Below are positions 1-8,453 of a DNA stretch of 64,000 nt, piece by piece. Positions within the stretch are counted from its first letter, which is position 1; each line of letters opens with the position of its first letter. The stretch is from Mesorhizobium sp. M1C.F.Ca.ET.210.01.1.1 (GTDB lineage Bacteria > Pseudomonadota > Alphaproteobacteria > Rhizobiales > Rhizobiaceae), in assembly GCF_004791585.1 (NCBI RefSeq), contig NZ_SRUU01000001.1, forward strand, positions 310,001-374,000, written 5' to 3'. Made by a program: the position numbers and the translations under genes. Under the pieces are notes generated by a model. The model did no database searches and had not been told where the DNA came from. It worked only from the letters and a program-made list of their open reading frames with translations.

Positions 1-144
1 GCGGAGCTGTGTCGGAAGCAGTCGGCATCTAACCTTCGTTGTCGGGCGGACAAGCAGCGACCGGATCGATCCCGCACCTGCCCTTATGTCCACCGCCCCC
101 GATGGATTCGACAAAAACGCTACAGAAAAGACGCGCCCATGTCA

Positions 145-163
145 CCTGAAGCGTCGCTTCAGG
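145..163. repeat. 19-bp perfect palindrome in left-edge intergenic DNA
   Basis: Two 9-base arms (CCTGAAGCG and CGCTTCAGG) flank a single T. The first 231 bases show no convincing gene. The palindrome lies about 70 bp past the stop of the leftward glycosyltransferase gene, but no T-run follows it, so it is not a standard terminator. Confidence 0.5.
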
Positions 164-231
164 GCCAAGGTCAGGGCGTAATTACTCAAAATCATGCGGT
201 TTGAAGGCAACACTTTGCGGGCGATTCATCC

Positions 232-1224
232 TCAACTGTGGCCGACATAGTCAGGCACGATCTCGATCTCGTCGCGAACGAGGCCGTCAGCGAGGCTGAA
301 ATGGCCGAGAAAAGCCAAGCTGTAGAATGCCAGGCCGACGATCAGCGAAAAGGGGATTTGCCAAAGCGGCATGCCTGTCTGCGGCGCGTGACCTATCACG
401 CGGCGTGTCGTGCGCCACGACATCGTCCCCCAGCGCGTGAACGATTTGATGATCCGCCGGGTGCGATTGGGAGCATGAAGCGCGACGAATTTCCGGTCGG
501 CGTCCCTGCCGGTCACCAGCGCGCGCCAGTAGAAGAACCGCCAGCCGCGCGGGGAGTAGTGGAAGGCGCGCGCGTCGACATTGACGATTTCGTGGCCCTC
601 ACGCAGCAACTGATGCCTCAGCAACGTGCAGGACACTTTGAAGCCATTGTGTTCCGGAAAGGGATGACTAGAAATCCAGTCGCGGCGGAAGGCGACGTTG
701 TTGGCATTGATCGCTCGCTTGGCGGCGAATCGTCTGTCTCCCCGGGCCATCGGGAAGAACCAGATCAGGGCGAAGGTCCTCGAGAAGAAATCATCGTGAG
801 AGAGATAGGTGTGCCCGTTCACGCAGATCGCTTCAGGGACCTCGAAGGGCGCCAGCAGGCTTGAGAGCCAATTCCGCTCGGGAACCGTGTCGGAATCCAT
901 GAAGACGACGACGTCTCCTTCGCTCAAACGCACGCCATTGTTCTTGAGTTGGTAATACCGGCCATCCGGACACGCGGCGAAGCCGATCTCGGCGACGTCG
1001 CCCAATTGCGGCGCCTCAGCCTCAATGTGGCGTCGCAGCGACGCGGCGTCCCCGTCCGGCCCGCCATGCGAGATGACTACTTTTGGGCGTGCATGGCCCT
1101 TCGCCGAAACAGCGGCGATCTCGCGCGCCAGGGTCTTCAGTCCGAGGCCAATCTCGTCCCAGTCGATGGACTTGGCATTGTCCATCTCCACGACGACCGA
1201 ATAGGTTGAATGTTTCGCTGCCAC
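232..1224 (-). CDS. Glycosyltransferase, family 2-like, membrane-associated
   Basis: Probably transfers a sugar from a nucleotide-sugar donor onto a surface polysaccharide or lipid; donor and acceptor cannot be read from sequence. The 330-residue product has a GT-A type fold, with a D-S-D metal/nucleotide motif at residues 110-112 inside VVFMDSDTVPE. A hydrophobic helix at about residues 285-312 suggests it sits at the inner membrane. The start is GTG, with a G-rich ribosome site (GGGGG) 6 bases upstream. It lies alone downstream of metW on the same strand, about 55 bp away, so it may be read through from metXW. Fold-level call only. Confidence 0.75.
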   Translation of the reverse strand: MAAKHSTYSVVVEMDNAKSIDWDEIGLGLKTLAREIAAVSAKGHARPKVVISHGGPDGDAASLRRHIEAEAPQLGDVAEIGFAACPDGRYYQLKNNGVRLSEGDVVVFMDSDTVPERNWLSSLLAPFEVPEAICVNGHTYLSHDDFFSRTFALIWFFPMARGDRRFAAKRAINANNVAFRRDWISSHPFPEHNGFKVSCTLLRHQLLREGHEIVNVDARAFHYSPRGWRFFYWRALVTGRDADRKFVALHAPNRTRRIIKSFTRWGTMSWRTTRRVIGHAPQTGMPLWQIPFSLIVGLAFYSLAFLGHFSLADGLVRDEIEIVPDYVGHS

Positions 1225-1279
1225 CGTCTGCCCCCGCCCGCAAATCGAAGCATAGTAAAAGCCTGCACCAAAGCCACCG

Positions 1280-1894
1280 TCAGCGCTTCAGCAGGAACAC
1301 CGCCTGCTGGCCGAAGAAGTTCCAGAACCACCAAGGCATCGACAGGCCGATCTTCTGGCCGTTGGCGTCGAGCGCGGTGGCCTTCTCGACGGTCGCGCCG
1401 AGCTCCTCGCACAGGTTGACGAAGTCGCGGATGGTGCAGAAGTGGATGTTCGGCGTGTCGTACCAGGAATAGGGCAGGTCCTTGGTGACCGGCATCCTGC
1501 CCTTGATCAGCAGCGAGAAGCGCACGCGCCAATGGCCGAAATTGGGGAAGGACACGATGGCGCGGTTGCCGATCCGCAGCAGCTCGTCGAGCACCAGCTT
1601 GGGATTTCGGGTCGCCTGCAAGGTCTGCGACAAGACCACGAAGTCGAAGCCCTTGTCGGGATAGAATTCGAGGTCCTTGTCGGCATCGCCCTGGACGACG
1701 GAAAGGCCGCGCGCCACGCATTCGTTGACGCCGCGCTGCGACAGCTCCAGCCCGCGGCCGTCGACCTGCCTGGTCTCCTGCAGCAGTTCCAAAAGCAGGC
1801 CGTCGCCCGAGCCGACATCGAGGACGCGCGAATGGGCCGGGATGAGATCGGTGACGACTTCGAGGTCGACACGCTGGGTGCGATTGACGCTCAT
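1280..1894 (-). CDS. metW: MetW, methionine biosynthesis protein
   Basis: MetW is a class I SAM-dependent methyltransferase-fold protein that works with MetX in homoserine acylation. The 204-residue product carries the SAM-binding loop VLDVGSGDG at about residues 24-32. I chose the ATG that begins MSVNRTQ because GGAG lies 9 bases upstream; a longer in-frame extension would overlap metX and lacks homology-like sequence. The gene begins about 90 bp after metX on the same strand, and metX-metW pairing is standard in alphaproteobacteria. It is therefore expected to share the SAM-II riboswitch control upstream of metX. Confidence 0.93.
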   Translation of the reverse strand: MSVNRTQRVDLEVVTDLIPAHSRVLDVGSGDGLLLELLQETRQVDGRGLELSQRGVNECVARGLSVVQGDADKDLEFYPDKGFDFVVLSQTLQATRNPKLVLDELLRIGNRAIVSFPNFGHWRVRFSLLIKGRMPVTKDLPYSWYDTPNIHFCTIRDFVNLCEELGATVEKATALDANGQKIGLSMPWWFWNFFGQQAVFLLKR

Positions 1895-1985
1895 GGGCGC
1901 ATCTCCGGCCTTGGAGCATCTGCGGCCAAGCGCAATCGCCTGGCGTTGCAGAAATGCGGGCTGAAACAAAGGGATCGCAAGCCGC

Positions 1986-3155
1986 TCACAGGCTGAGCCC
2001 CCGGGCGCGGGCGGCCGAGGCGATAAAGCCGTTGATGGCGGCGAACAGTTCCGGCTCGTCGAGCAGGAAGGCGTCGTGGCCGCGATCGGTCTCGATCTCG
2101 ACGAAGGAGACGGAGGCGCCGGCGGCGTTCAGCGCATGCACGATCGAGCGACTCTCCTCGGTCGGGAACAGCCAGTCTGATGTGAAGGACACCAGGCAGA
2201 AGCGCGTCTTGGTTCCGGCGAAGGCGTCGGCCAGCCGTCCGCCATGGTCGGCGGCGAGGTCGAAATAGTCCATCGCACGCGTCAGATAGAGGTAGGAGTT
2301 GGCGTCGAAGCGGTCGACGAAGGTCATGCCCTGATGGCGCAGGTAGCTCTCGATCTGGAAATCGGCGTCGAAACCGAAGGTGAGCGCCTCGCGGTCCTGC
2401 AGGTTGCGGCCGAACTTGCGGTGAAGGGCCGCCTCCGACAGATAGGTGATATGGGCGGCCATGCGCGCCACGGCGAGCCCCTTTTCCGGACGCCTGCCGA
2501 AATCGAGATATTTGCCGCCATGCCAGTCCGGATCGGCCATGACAGCCTGTCGCCCGACCTCGTGGAAGGCGATGTTCTGCGAGGAATGGCGGGCGCCGGT
2601 GGCGATCGGCAGCGCCGAGAAGACGCGCTCCGAGTAGCTGGCGGCCCACTCCAGCACCTGCATGCCGCCCATCGAGCCGCCGATCACGCAAAACAGCTTC
2701 TCGATGCCGAAATGGTCGACCAGCATCAGCTGCGCGCGCACCATGTCGCGGATGGTGATGATCGGCAGGTCGAGGCCATAGGGGCGGCCTGTCGCCGGAT
2801 TGGTCGAGGCAGGGCCTGTGGAGCCGAGGCAGCCGCCGATGACGTTCGCGCAGATCACGAAAAAGCGGTTGGTGTCGATGATCTTGCCGGGGCCGATCAG
2901 CACCTCCCACCAGCCCGGCTTGCCGGTCACCGGATTGGTGTTGGCGACATGCTGGTCGCCGGTCAGCGCATGGCAGACGAGGATGGCGTTGGAGCGGGCG
3001 TCGTTGAGGGTGCCGTAGGTCTGGTATGCGACCTGGAACGGCGACAGCACCGTGCCCGCGTCGAGCTTCAGCGGCTTGTCGGGACCGAACTGCAAAACCG
3101 GGCTCGACGGACGGTCGGCCTCGTTGTTGGTCCTTAGAGCGCGCTGAACGGCCAT
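1986..3155 (-). CDS. metX: Homoserine O-acetyl/succinyltransferase MetX
   Basis: Catalyses acylation of the L-homoserine hydroxyl, the committed step of methionine synthesis; family members use acetyl-CoA or succinyl-CoA and I cannot tell which here. The 389-residue alpha/beta hydrolase has the nucleophile elbow GGSMGG with Ser at about residue 161, an Asp in [11 protein letters not shown] and a His in DRGHDAFLL near the C-terminus, completing the triad. The start is the ATG of MAVQRAL, with GGGGA upstream; an in-frame ATG 12 bases earlier is an alternative. The leader carries a SAM-II riboswitch followed by an intrinsic terminator, so expression should fall when SAM is abundant. Confidence 0.96.
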   Translation of the reverse strand: MAVQRALRTNNEADRPSSPVLQFGPDKPLKLDAGTVLSPFQVAYQTYGTLNDARSNAILVCHALTGDQHVANTNPVTGKPGWWEVLIGPGKIIDTNRFFVICANVIGGCLGSTGPASTNPATGRPYGLDLPIITIRDMVRAQLMLVDHFGIEKLFCVIGGSMGGMQVLEWAASYSERVFSALPIATGARHSSQNIAFHEVGRQAVMADPDWHGGKYLDFGRRPEKGLAVARMAAHITYLSEAALHRKFGRNLQDREALTFGFDADFQIESYLRHQGMTFVDRFDANSYLYLTRAMDYFDLAADHGGRLADAFAGTKTRFCLVSFTSDWLFPTEESRSIVHALNAAGASVSFVEIETDRGHDAFLLDEPELFAAINGFIASAARARGLSL

Positions 3156-3218
3156 TGCATTCCCCATCCAGTCCGTATCGATCTCGCCGATACGGTGTCC
3201 CGGCCGGCAGCGGACAAC

Positions 3219-3249
3219 AAAAAACCGGCTTGCCTTCGCAAAGCCGGTT
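3219..3249 (-). terminator. Intrinsic terminator in metX leader
   Basis: On the minus strand the arms AACCGGCTT and AAGCCGGTT form a perfect 9-bp stem around a 9-base loop, followed by a run of T. It lies 16 bases beyond the SAM-II aptamer and about 60 bases before the metX ATG, the place expected for an attenuator. Confidence 0.85.
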
Positions 3250-3264
3250 ACAGGTTGCAAACGG

Positions 3265-3320
3265 CCCTTTAGCGAATTGTTTAACGTGGCTGCAAGCCGA
3301 CCGGCCAAATCACCACGGGA
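3265..3320 (-). ncRNA. SAM-II riboswitch (metA/metX type)
   Basis: The minus strand shows the SAM-II signature in order: CGTGGTGATTTG, then TTGCAGCCACGTTAAA, then CGCTAAAGGG. CGTGG pairs with CCACG to make P1, and the 3' CGCTAAA segment supplies the pseudoknot strand. SAM-II is typical of alphaproteobacterial methionine genes; SAM binding lowers expression. A promoter-like pair lies just upstream and an intrinsic terminator just downstream. Confidence 0.93.
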
Positions 3321-3333
3321 AGTCCGGCTGCTC

Positions 3334-3361
3334 TTCTAGGACCAGCGCCACGCTTCGTCAA
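3334..3361 (-). promoter_or_regulatory. Candidate sigma-70-type promoter for metXW
   Basis: TTGACG (3361-3356) and CTAGAA (3339-3334) are separated by 16 bases on the minus strand. A start about 7 bases downstream would place the SAM-II aptamer at the very 5' end of the transcript, as expected. Confidence 0.5.
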
Positions 3362-3427
3362 CGGGCAGCCTGCCGGCGCAAGCGTCGGTACTCGACATTG
3401 CGGGCCATGGCCTGTATTCCCGCTGCT

Positions 3428-3443
3428 GCCTCCGGACGGAGGC
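3428..3443 (+). other. Short GC-rich hairpin upstream of hisC
   Basis: GCCTCC and GGAGGC form a perfect 6-bp stem with a GGAC loop, ending 20 bases before the hisC ATG. There is no T-run. It contains a GGAGG that is too far from the ATG to be a normal ribosome site. Function unknown. Confidence 0.3.
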
Positions 3444-3463
3444 CCTCTCGACGGATTTGTGAC

Positions 3464-4567
3464 ATGAAGCAGGATCAGCCACGTCCGACGCCCCGCGCGG
3501 GCATCATGGACATAGAGGCCTACGTGCCGGGCAAGAGCACCGCGCCCGCCGGTGTGACGAAGGTCCATAAGCTGTCGTCCAACGAAAATCCGCTCGGTCC
3601 GTCGCCGAAGGCGATCGAGGCGGCGCGCGAGGTGGCGGCGAAGCTCGACGTCTATCCCGACGGCTCCGCGAGGCGGCTGCGCGAGGCGATCGCCGAAGTG
3701 CATGGCCTCAACCCGGCAAACATCATCTGCTCCAACGGCTCCGACGAGATCCTTGGGCTGTTGGCGCAGACTTATCTTGCGCCCGGCGACGAGGCCGTGT
3801 TCACCGAACACGCCTTCATGGTCTACAAGATCTACATCCAGGCCGCCGGCGCCAAGCCGGTGGCGGTCAAGGAAACCGACGAGCGCGCCGACATCGACGC
3901 AATCCTTGCCGCGGTGACGCCGGCGACGCGGATCGTGTTCCTTGCCAACCCCAACAATCCGACCGGCACCTACGTGCCCTTCCAGGAGGTGCGGCGGCTG
4001 CATGCCGGACTCCCGAAGAACGTGCTCCTGGTGCTCGACGCGGCCTATGCCGAATATGTGCGGCGCAACGACTACGAAGCCGGCATCGAACTGGCGGGCA
4101 GCTCCCAGAATGTGGTCATGACCCGGACCTTCTCCAAGCTCGGCCTTGGCGGCGCGCGCATCGGCTGGATGTACGGGCCGGCGCATATCGTCGATGCGAT
4201 CAACCGCGTGCGCGGCCCCTTCAACGTCAATGCGACCGCGATCGAGGCCGGCATCGCGGCCATCCGCGATCGCGCCCATATCGAGCGCAGCGTGGAGCAT
4301 AACGCGAAATGGCTGGCCTGGCTGAATGAGGAACTGGTGAAGCTCGGGCTGCGCGTCACGCCCAGCGTCGGCAATTTCGTGCTGATCCATTTCCCGGACG
4401 ACAAGAAGCATTCGGCGGCGGCCGCGGACGACTATCTGAGCGCGCAGGGCTACATTCTTCGCCGCGTCACCGGCTACGGCTTCCCCAATGCGCTGCGCAT
4501 GAGCGTCGGCACCGAAGAGGCCAATCGCGGCGTCATCGACGCGCTCAAGACATTCCTGAAAAGCTAG
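3464..4567 (+). CDS. hisC: Histidinol-phosphate / aromatic aminotransferase
   Basis: PLP-dependent class I/II aminotransferase of 367 residues. It should interconvert histidinol phosphate and imidazole acetol phosphate, and because it sits 5 bp before tyrC it may also act on aromatic keto acids. Family motifs are visible: [11 protein letters not shown] near residue 38, ANPNNPTGT near 161, DAAYAEY near 192 and the PLP-binding Lys at about 225 in [16 protein letters not shown]. The start MKQDQPRP is preferred; the frame is open further upstream but that part overlaps the metX leader and reads as noise. It is divergent from metX. Confidence 0.92.
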   Translation: MKQDQPRPTPRAGIMDIEAYVPGKSTAPAGVTKVHKLSSNENPLGPSPKAIEAAREVAAKLDVYPDGSARRLREAIAEVHGLNPANIICSNGSDEILGLLAQTYLAPGDEAVFTEHAFMVYKIYIQAAGAKPVAVKETDERADIDAILAAVTPATRIVFLANPNNPTGTYVPFQEVRRLHAGLPKNVLLVLDAAYAEYVRRNDYEAGIELAGSSQNVVMTRTFSKLGLGGARIGWMYGPAHIVDAINRVRGPFNVNATAIEAGIAAIRDRAHIERSVEHNAKWLAWLNEELVKLGLRVTPSVGNFVLIHFPDDKKHSAAAADDYLSAQGYILRRVTGYGFPNALRMSVGTEEANRGVIDALKTFLKS

Positions 4568-4572
4568 AGACC

Positions 4573-5511
4573 ATGGCAGCACCGATGTTCGAAAGAGTAG
4601 CGCTGGTCGGCATCGGCCTGATCGGCTCGTCGCTTGCCCGCGTCATTCGCCGCGAAGGCCTGGCGCGCCACATCGCCATCGCGACGCGGAGCAAATCGAC
4701 GCTCAAGCGGACCGAGGAACTCGGCCTTGGCGATTCCTACACGACCGAGGCAAAAGAAGCGGTGCGCGACGCGGAGCTGGTCATCGTCTCGGTTCCGGTC
4801 GGATCGTCCGGCGAGGTCGCCGCCGAGATCGCGCCGGCGCTGAAGAAAGGCGCGATCCTCACTGATGTCGGCTCGACCAAGGCCTCGGTCATCGCGCAGA
4901 TCGAGCCGCACGTGCCCGACGGCGTCCATTTCATCCCCGGCCACCCGCTGGCAGGCACGGAAAAGTCCGGCCCGGATGCAGGCTTCGCCGATCTCTTCGA
5001 CAACCGCTGGTGCATCTTCACGCCGCTGCCGGGCACGGACCCGGACGCGCTGGAGAAGCTTTCCGAATTCTGGCGGCGCTGCGGCTCCAACATCGACACG
5101 ATGGACCCGCAGCATCACGACATGACCCTGGCCATCGTTTCGCATCTGCCGCACATCATCGCCTACAACATCGTCGGCACCGCCGACGATTTGGAATCGG
5201 TGACCAAGACGGAAGTCATCAAATACTCCGCCTCCGGCTTTCGCGATTTCACCCGTCTCGCCGCCTCCGACCCGACGATGTGGCGCGATGTGTGCCTGCA
5301 CAACAAGGACGCGATCCTGGAAATGCTGGCGCGTTTCTCGGAGGATCTGGCCTCGCTGCAGCGGGCGATCCGCTGGGGCGACGGCGAAAAGCTGTTCGAC
5401 CTCTTCACCCGCACGCGTGCCATCCGCCGCTCGATCATCGAGGCCGGCCAGGACATCGACGTACCGGACTTCGGCCGCCAGGCGGTCGAGCATCCAGAAG
5501 CCAAATCCTAA
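4573..5511 (+). CDS. tyrC: Prephenate/arogenate dehydrogenase (TyrA family)
   Basis: Oxidatively decarboxylates prephenate and/or arogenate in tyrosine synthesis. The 312-residue protein has an N-terminal Rossmann fold with GIGLIG at about residues 13-18, VSVPVG near 75 and the helical C-terminal dimerisation region with HLPHIIAY. There is no chorismate mutase or ACT domain, so it is the monofunctional form. It follows hisC by 5 bp and is clearly co-transcribed; the pair fits shared aromatic amino acid metabolism. Cofactor and substrate preference cannot be fixed from sequence. Confidence 0.92.
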   Translation: MAAPMFERVALVGIGLIGSSLARVIRREGLARHIAIATRSKSTLKRTEELGLGDSYTTEAKEAVRDAELVIVSVPVGSSGEVAAEIAPALKKGAILTDVGSTKASVIAQIEPHVPDGVHFIPGHPLAGTEKSGPDAGFADLFDNRWCIFTPLPGTDPDALEKLSEFWRRCGSNIDTMDPQHHDMTLAIVSHLPHIIAYNIVGTADDLESVTKTEVIKYSASGFRDFTRLAASDPTMWRDVCLHNKDAILEMLARFSEDLASLQRAIRWGDGEKLFDLFTRTRAIRRSIIEAGQDIDVPDFGRQAVEHPEAKS

Positions 5512-5557
5512 GCGTGTCTCCCGAAAGTGGGAGCCGGTTTCGGGACAAAGACCTGCG
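5512..5557. repeat. Rhizobial intergenic palindrome, family B copy 1
   Basis: The core reads GTGTCTCCCGAAAGTGGGA then GCCGGTTTCGGGAC. It is nearly identical, in reverse orientation, to the element at 32681-32725, and related to the one at 40578-40615. The arms can fold on themselves. It sits between convergent tyrC and the kinase gene. Confidence 0.75.
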
Positions 5558-5569
5558 TAAAATCAAAAA

Positions 5570-5615
5570 CCTAAAGCGCATGGAGCGGATCTGAAAGATC
5601 GCGACGCGCTTTAGG
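5570..5615. terminator. Bidirectional hairpin between convergent genes
   Basis: Perfect 10-base arms CCTAAAGCGC and GCGCTTTAGG enclose an inner GGATCT/AGATC stem. It lies 58 bp after tyrC and 12 bp before the stop of the convergent kinase gene. No clean T-run follows, so a terminator role is inferred from position; it may equally be the second half of the neighbouring repeat. Confidence 0.45.
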
Positions 5616-5627
5616 ATACTCGCGCGG

Positions 5628-6557
5628 CTACTGTGACGGCGGCCAGTGGGCCGCCATCATCGCCAGCGTCTCAGCGCGGTCCGGTGCGCCGAGCCGGCCG
5701 CCGAAGCGCAGGCATTTGAGCGCGGCGGCCGCGCTGGCAAAGCGCAGCGCCTGCTCGGGCGGCATGGCCTCGGCAAGGCCGACGGCAAAGGCGCCGTGGA
5801 AGACGTCGCCGGCGGCGAGCGTATCAATCGCCTTGATCTTCGGCGCCTCGACATGGCGCACGCATCCGGCTGCCCGGTCGTGCCACCAGGTGCCGGCGGC
5901 GCCGCCGGTCACCGCGACAAAGGCGTCGGTGCGCGAGGCAAGGTCGGCGCAGGCGCTTTCCGGGTCGAGCGCGTGGCCGCAGACGATGCGCGCCGCCGGC
6001 TCCGATGCGACGATGTGCGAAGCCAGCGGCAGCAACCGCTCCAGCACCTCGATCGGTGCGGTGTCGGCGTCGAGGATCGCCGGACGGCCGGCGTCCCGCG
6101 CCGCCGTCAAGGCGAGCGCGGCGGCGCCCGGCCAGCGCACATCCGCCAGCACGGCGTCGAAGCCGGAAAGATCGGCAACCGGCAGCGTGTCGGGGTCGGC
6201 TTGCGCCTTGCCGTCGTAGAACGGCACGATGACGCGCTCGCCATGGGCATCCACCAGTATCGCGGCCAGCGCCGAGCGCGCGCCGGCGACGCGGCGGACC
6301 AGGCCGCAGTCGACGCCTTCCGCCTCGATCTCGGCGATCAGCCGGTCGCCGACCGCATCGTCTCCCGCGCTCACCCAGAGCGACACGCTGGCGCCGAGGC
6401 GATGCGCGGCGCAGGCGGCGCTCGTCGCCATGCCTGAGGCGATCTGGACACCGTCGGTGGCGATGAATTTGCCCTGATGCGTGGGAAGCGTCTCGACACG
6501 CAGGATCGTGTCGAGGGTGAATGCGCCGACGCTGAGCAGTCTGACTGGCCCCGCCAT
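5628..6557 (-). CDS. PfkB-family carbohydrate kinase
   Basis: Ribokinase-type enzyme that phosphorylates a sugar or nucleoside with ATP; the substrate is not evident. The 309-residue product has the N-terminal GAFTLDTI segment, a GG-like sugar-binding region (IASGMATSAA near residue 39) and the C-terminal PfkB signature DTLAAGDVFHGAF, with catalytic Asp at about 251. Note A-A-G-D where G-A-G-D is usual. I chose the ATG of MAGPVRLL; a TTG four codons earlier would overlap the upstream stop. It starts 8 bp after the DUF2125 gene ends, so the two are probably co-transcribed. Confidence 0.85.
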   Translation of the reverse strand: MAGPVRLLSVGAFTLDTILRVETLPTHQGKFIATDGVQIASGMATSAACAAHRLGASVSLWVSAGDDAVGDRLIAEIEAEGVDCGLVRRVAGARSALAAILVDAHGERVIVPFYDGKAQADPDTLPVADLSGFDAVLADVRWPGAAALALTAARDAGRPAILDADTAPIEVLERLLPLASHIVASEPAARIVCGHALDPESACADLASRTDAFVAVTGGAAGTWWHDRAAGCVRHVEAPKIKAIDTLAAGDVFHGAFAVGLAEAMPPEQALRFASAAAALKCLRFGGRLGAPDRAETLAMMAAHWPPSQ

Positions 6558-6565
6558 CGCAGTTC

Positions 6566-7564
6566 TCAATCCACCGGCTTGATCTTGCCGAGCGGGATGA
6601 AGCCGAGCGAAGCCTTGCCCTTGACGATCTTGAGCGGCATGGACGGCTCGTTGCCGAGCATGGCAAGGCCGGCAAAACCCTGCTCGATCTCGCTTTTATG
6701 CTCGGGAATGGCGCCGGCAAGGATGGCCGCCACGGCCTTCGGATCCTTGAGCTTGATCGTCAAATTGGCGTCGATCAGGCCGTCCGCGTCGATCGAGATC
6801 GGTCCGGACAGGCTCACGCGCGCCGTTCCCGACGACAGATCGAGCTTGGCGATGTCGACTGACTGGCCGCGCAGGCTCTTAGGCGGCGCGGAGATCAGCG
6901 CGACGCCGTTCTTCACGGTCGCCTCGCCCTCGCCGTCGAGCTCCGGCAGCTCGCGCCCGCCGATCGCGCCGGCGTCGATCTTCAGATCCTCGAAGCTGCC
7001 GGCATAAACGACGTCCTGGCCGTTCGGCTGCAACTGGCCAGTCGCCTTGCCGGCGCTGAACAGCTGCATAGGGTCGGTATCGTCGACCGGATCGGTCTGT
7101 CCGGACAGGCCCTCTGCCTGCAGCGAAACGCGCCGCGGAAGCGGCCATGACAGTTTGACCGTGGCGTTCAGTTTGTCCCAGTCGAGCCACAGCGGCGGCA
7201 TGCCTGGCGAAACAGTCCGCAACGGCCCGCGCAGGTCCGCCACTGGCGACAAAGGCTGGGTGATCTGAGCAACGGCGTTGAAATCGCCGATCGATGCCGC
7301 GACATTCTTGGCATCGTCCTGATAGGCCAGGCTGTCGCAGGAGACAGCGAAGCTCAGCGGATAACCGCTGACGGTGAGATTGGCGCAGTCGGCCTTGATG
7401 CCTTTGCCTCCAAGCTCGACCACGGCTCGCTCCGCCTCGGTCTTGACCCTGCCGGCGAGATAGAACCATCCCCCGCTGTAGAGCGCGAACAGGACCAGGA
7501 TGAACGCGGCAAGCCAGAACAGCCGGCGGCGCGGTTTGGGCGATCGCCCGTCACTTGACGTCAT
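6566..7564 (-). CDS. DUF2125-type envelope protein
   Basis: A 332-residue protein of unknown biochemical function. The N-terminus has a basic stretch (RSPKPRRR) then one hydrophobic helix (about residues 15-33) and a long polar domain with repeated beta-strand-like segments, suggesting a membrane-anchored periplasmic protein of the family annotated DUF2125 in rhizobia. The ATG beginning MTSSDGRS is chosen; the frame stays open far upstream but overlaps the divergent cyclotransferase gene. Probably the first gene of a two-gene unit with the PfkB kinase. The family name is from memory of similar proteins, not from a search. Confidence 0.7.
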   Translation of the reverse strand: MTSSDGRSPKPRRRLFWLAAFILVLFALYSGGWFYLAGRVKTEAERAVVELGGKGIKADCANLTVSGYPLSFAVSCDSLAYQDDAKNVAASIGDFNAVAQITQPLSPVADLRGPLRTVSPGMPPLWLDWDKLNATVKLSWPLPRRVSLQAEGLSGQTDPVDDTDPMQLFSAGKATGQLQPNGQDVVYAGSFEDLKIDAGAIGGRELPELDGEGEATVKNGVALISAPPKSLRGQSVDIAKLDLSSGTARVSLSGPISIDADGLIDANLTIKLKDPKAVAAILAGAIPEHKSEIEQGFAGLAMLGNEPSMPLKIVKGKASLGFIPLGKIKPVD

Positions 7565-7678
7565 GCTGCGGCTCTCGTTAACCCCTCGTGCGGCGTAGTT
7601 CTTACGCACAACAGCAGGGACAGAAGAAGCAACTTGCGGGTGCGATGTCTCGACTCGAGTGCGATCAGGCTTGGCGAT

Positions 7679-8215
7679 ATGGGCGATTTTTGGGTTTTTG
7701 GCTATGGATCGCTGATCTGGCGTCCCGGATTCGCACATGTCGAGACGCGACGCGCCCGTCTCTTCGGCTATCGCCGGTCGCTTTGCGTCTATTCCTTCGT
7801 GCATCGCGGCACACGCGAAAGGCCGGGACTGGTGCTGGGTCTCGACCGCGGCGGTTCCTGTATCGGCCTTGCCTTTCGCGTTCCCGGAGATTTGCGCGAC
7901 GAGGTTCTTTCCTATCTGCGCGAGCGCGAACTGGTGACCAGCGTCTATCTCGAACGCAAGCTCGATGTCCGGCTCGACGGGAACAGGGCAGCAGGCGGCG
8001 AAATGGTCGAGGCGGTCGCCTACATCGTCGACCGGGCGCATGAGCAGTATGCCGGCGGGCTTGACGCCGGCCATGCCGCGGCGGTTGTTCGCGGCGCCGT
8101 CGGCCAGTCGGGCAGGAACGAGGACTATGTCTTGAGCACGGTGGAGCACCTGAAGGCGCTCGGCATCCGCGACCACTGGCTGGAAGAGGTGGGGCGGCAG
8201 GTCGCGCCTTCGTGA
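7679..8215 (+). CDS. Gamma-glutamylcyclotransferase, ChaC family
   Basis: ChaC-type enzymes cleave the gamma-glutamyl bond of glutathione, releasing 5-oxoproline and Cys-Gly. The 178-residue protein has the family N-terminus FWVFGYGSLIWRPGF with the substrate-binding YGSL at residues 9-12, followed by GYRRSLCVYS and RGTRERPGLVLGL. The length matches the family. The start MGDFWV is set by homology-like content; upstream in-frame codons are not typical. It is divergent from the DUF2125 gene with a 114-bp gap. Confidence 0.88.
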   Translation: MGDFWVFGYGSLIWRPGFAHVETRRARLFGYRRSLCVYSFVHRGTRERPGLVLGLDRGGSCIGLAFRVPGDLRDEVLSYLRERELVTSVYLERKLDVRLDGNRAAGGEMVEAVAYIVDRAHEQYAGGLDAGHAAAVVRGAVGQSGRNEDYVLSTVEHLKALGIRDHWLEEVGRQVAPS

Positions 8216-8453
8216 AGGGCGTTTCCGGCGGAAACGAGATCGCCTCCAATGCCCTATCTCGCTGCTTTTTTCGCAATCCCGGACGCAACGGCGAAGCCGC
8301 CGAGCCTGACGCCTGCGCGCTTCTTGCCGGAATTGCTCTGGCCCGATCAAAAAGCAAAACCATGCCTTTGACCTCTGCGAGGCACGACCTAGCTTAAGCG
8401 CAACCCGACGCCCGGGGCTTCCCGGATCCATCCCAGCATCACGGAGATCAATC

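Noticed and set aside
3281..4582. A 433-codon minus-strand frame antisense to hisC.
   Set aside because: High-GC shadow frame; the product is low-complexity and His/Arg/Gly-rich, while hisC on the other strand has all family motifs.
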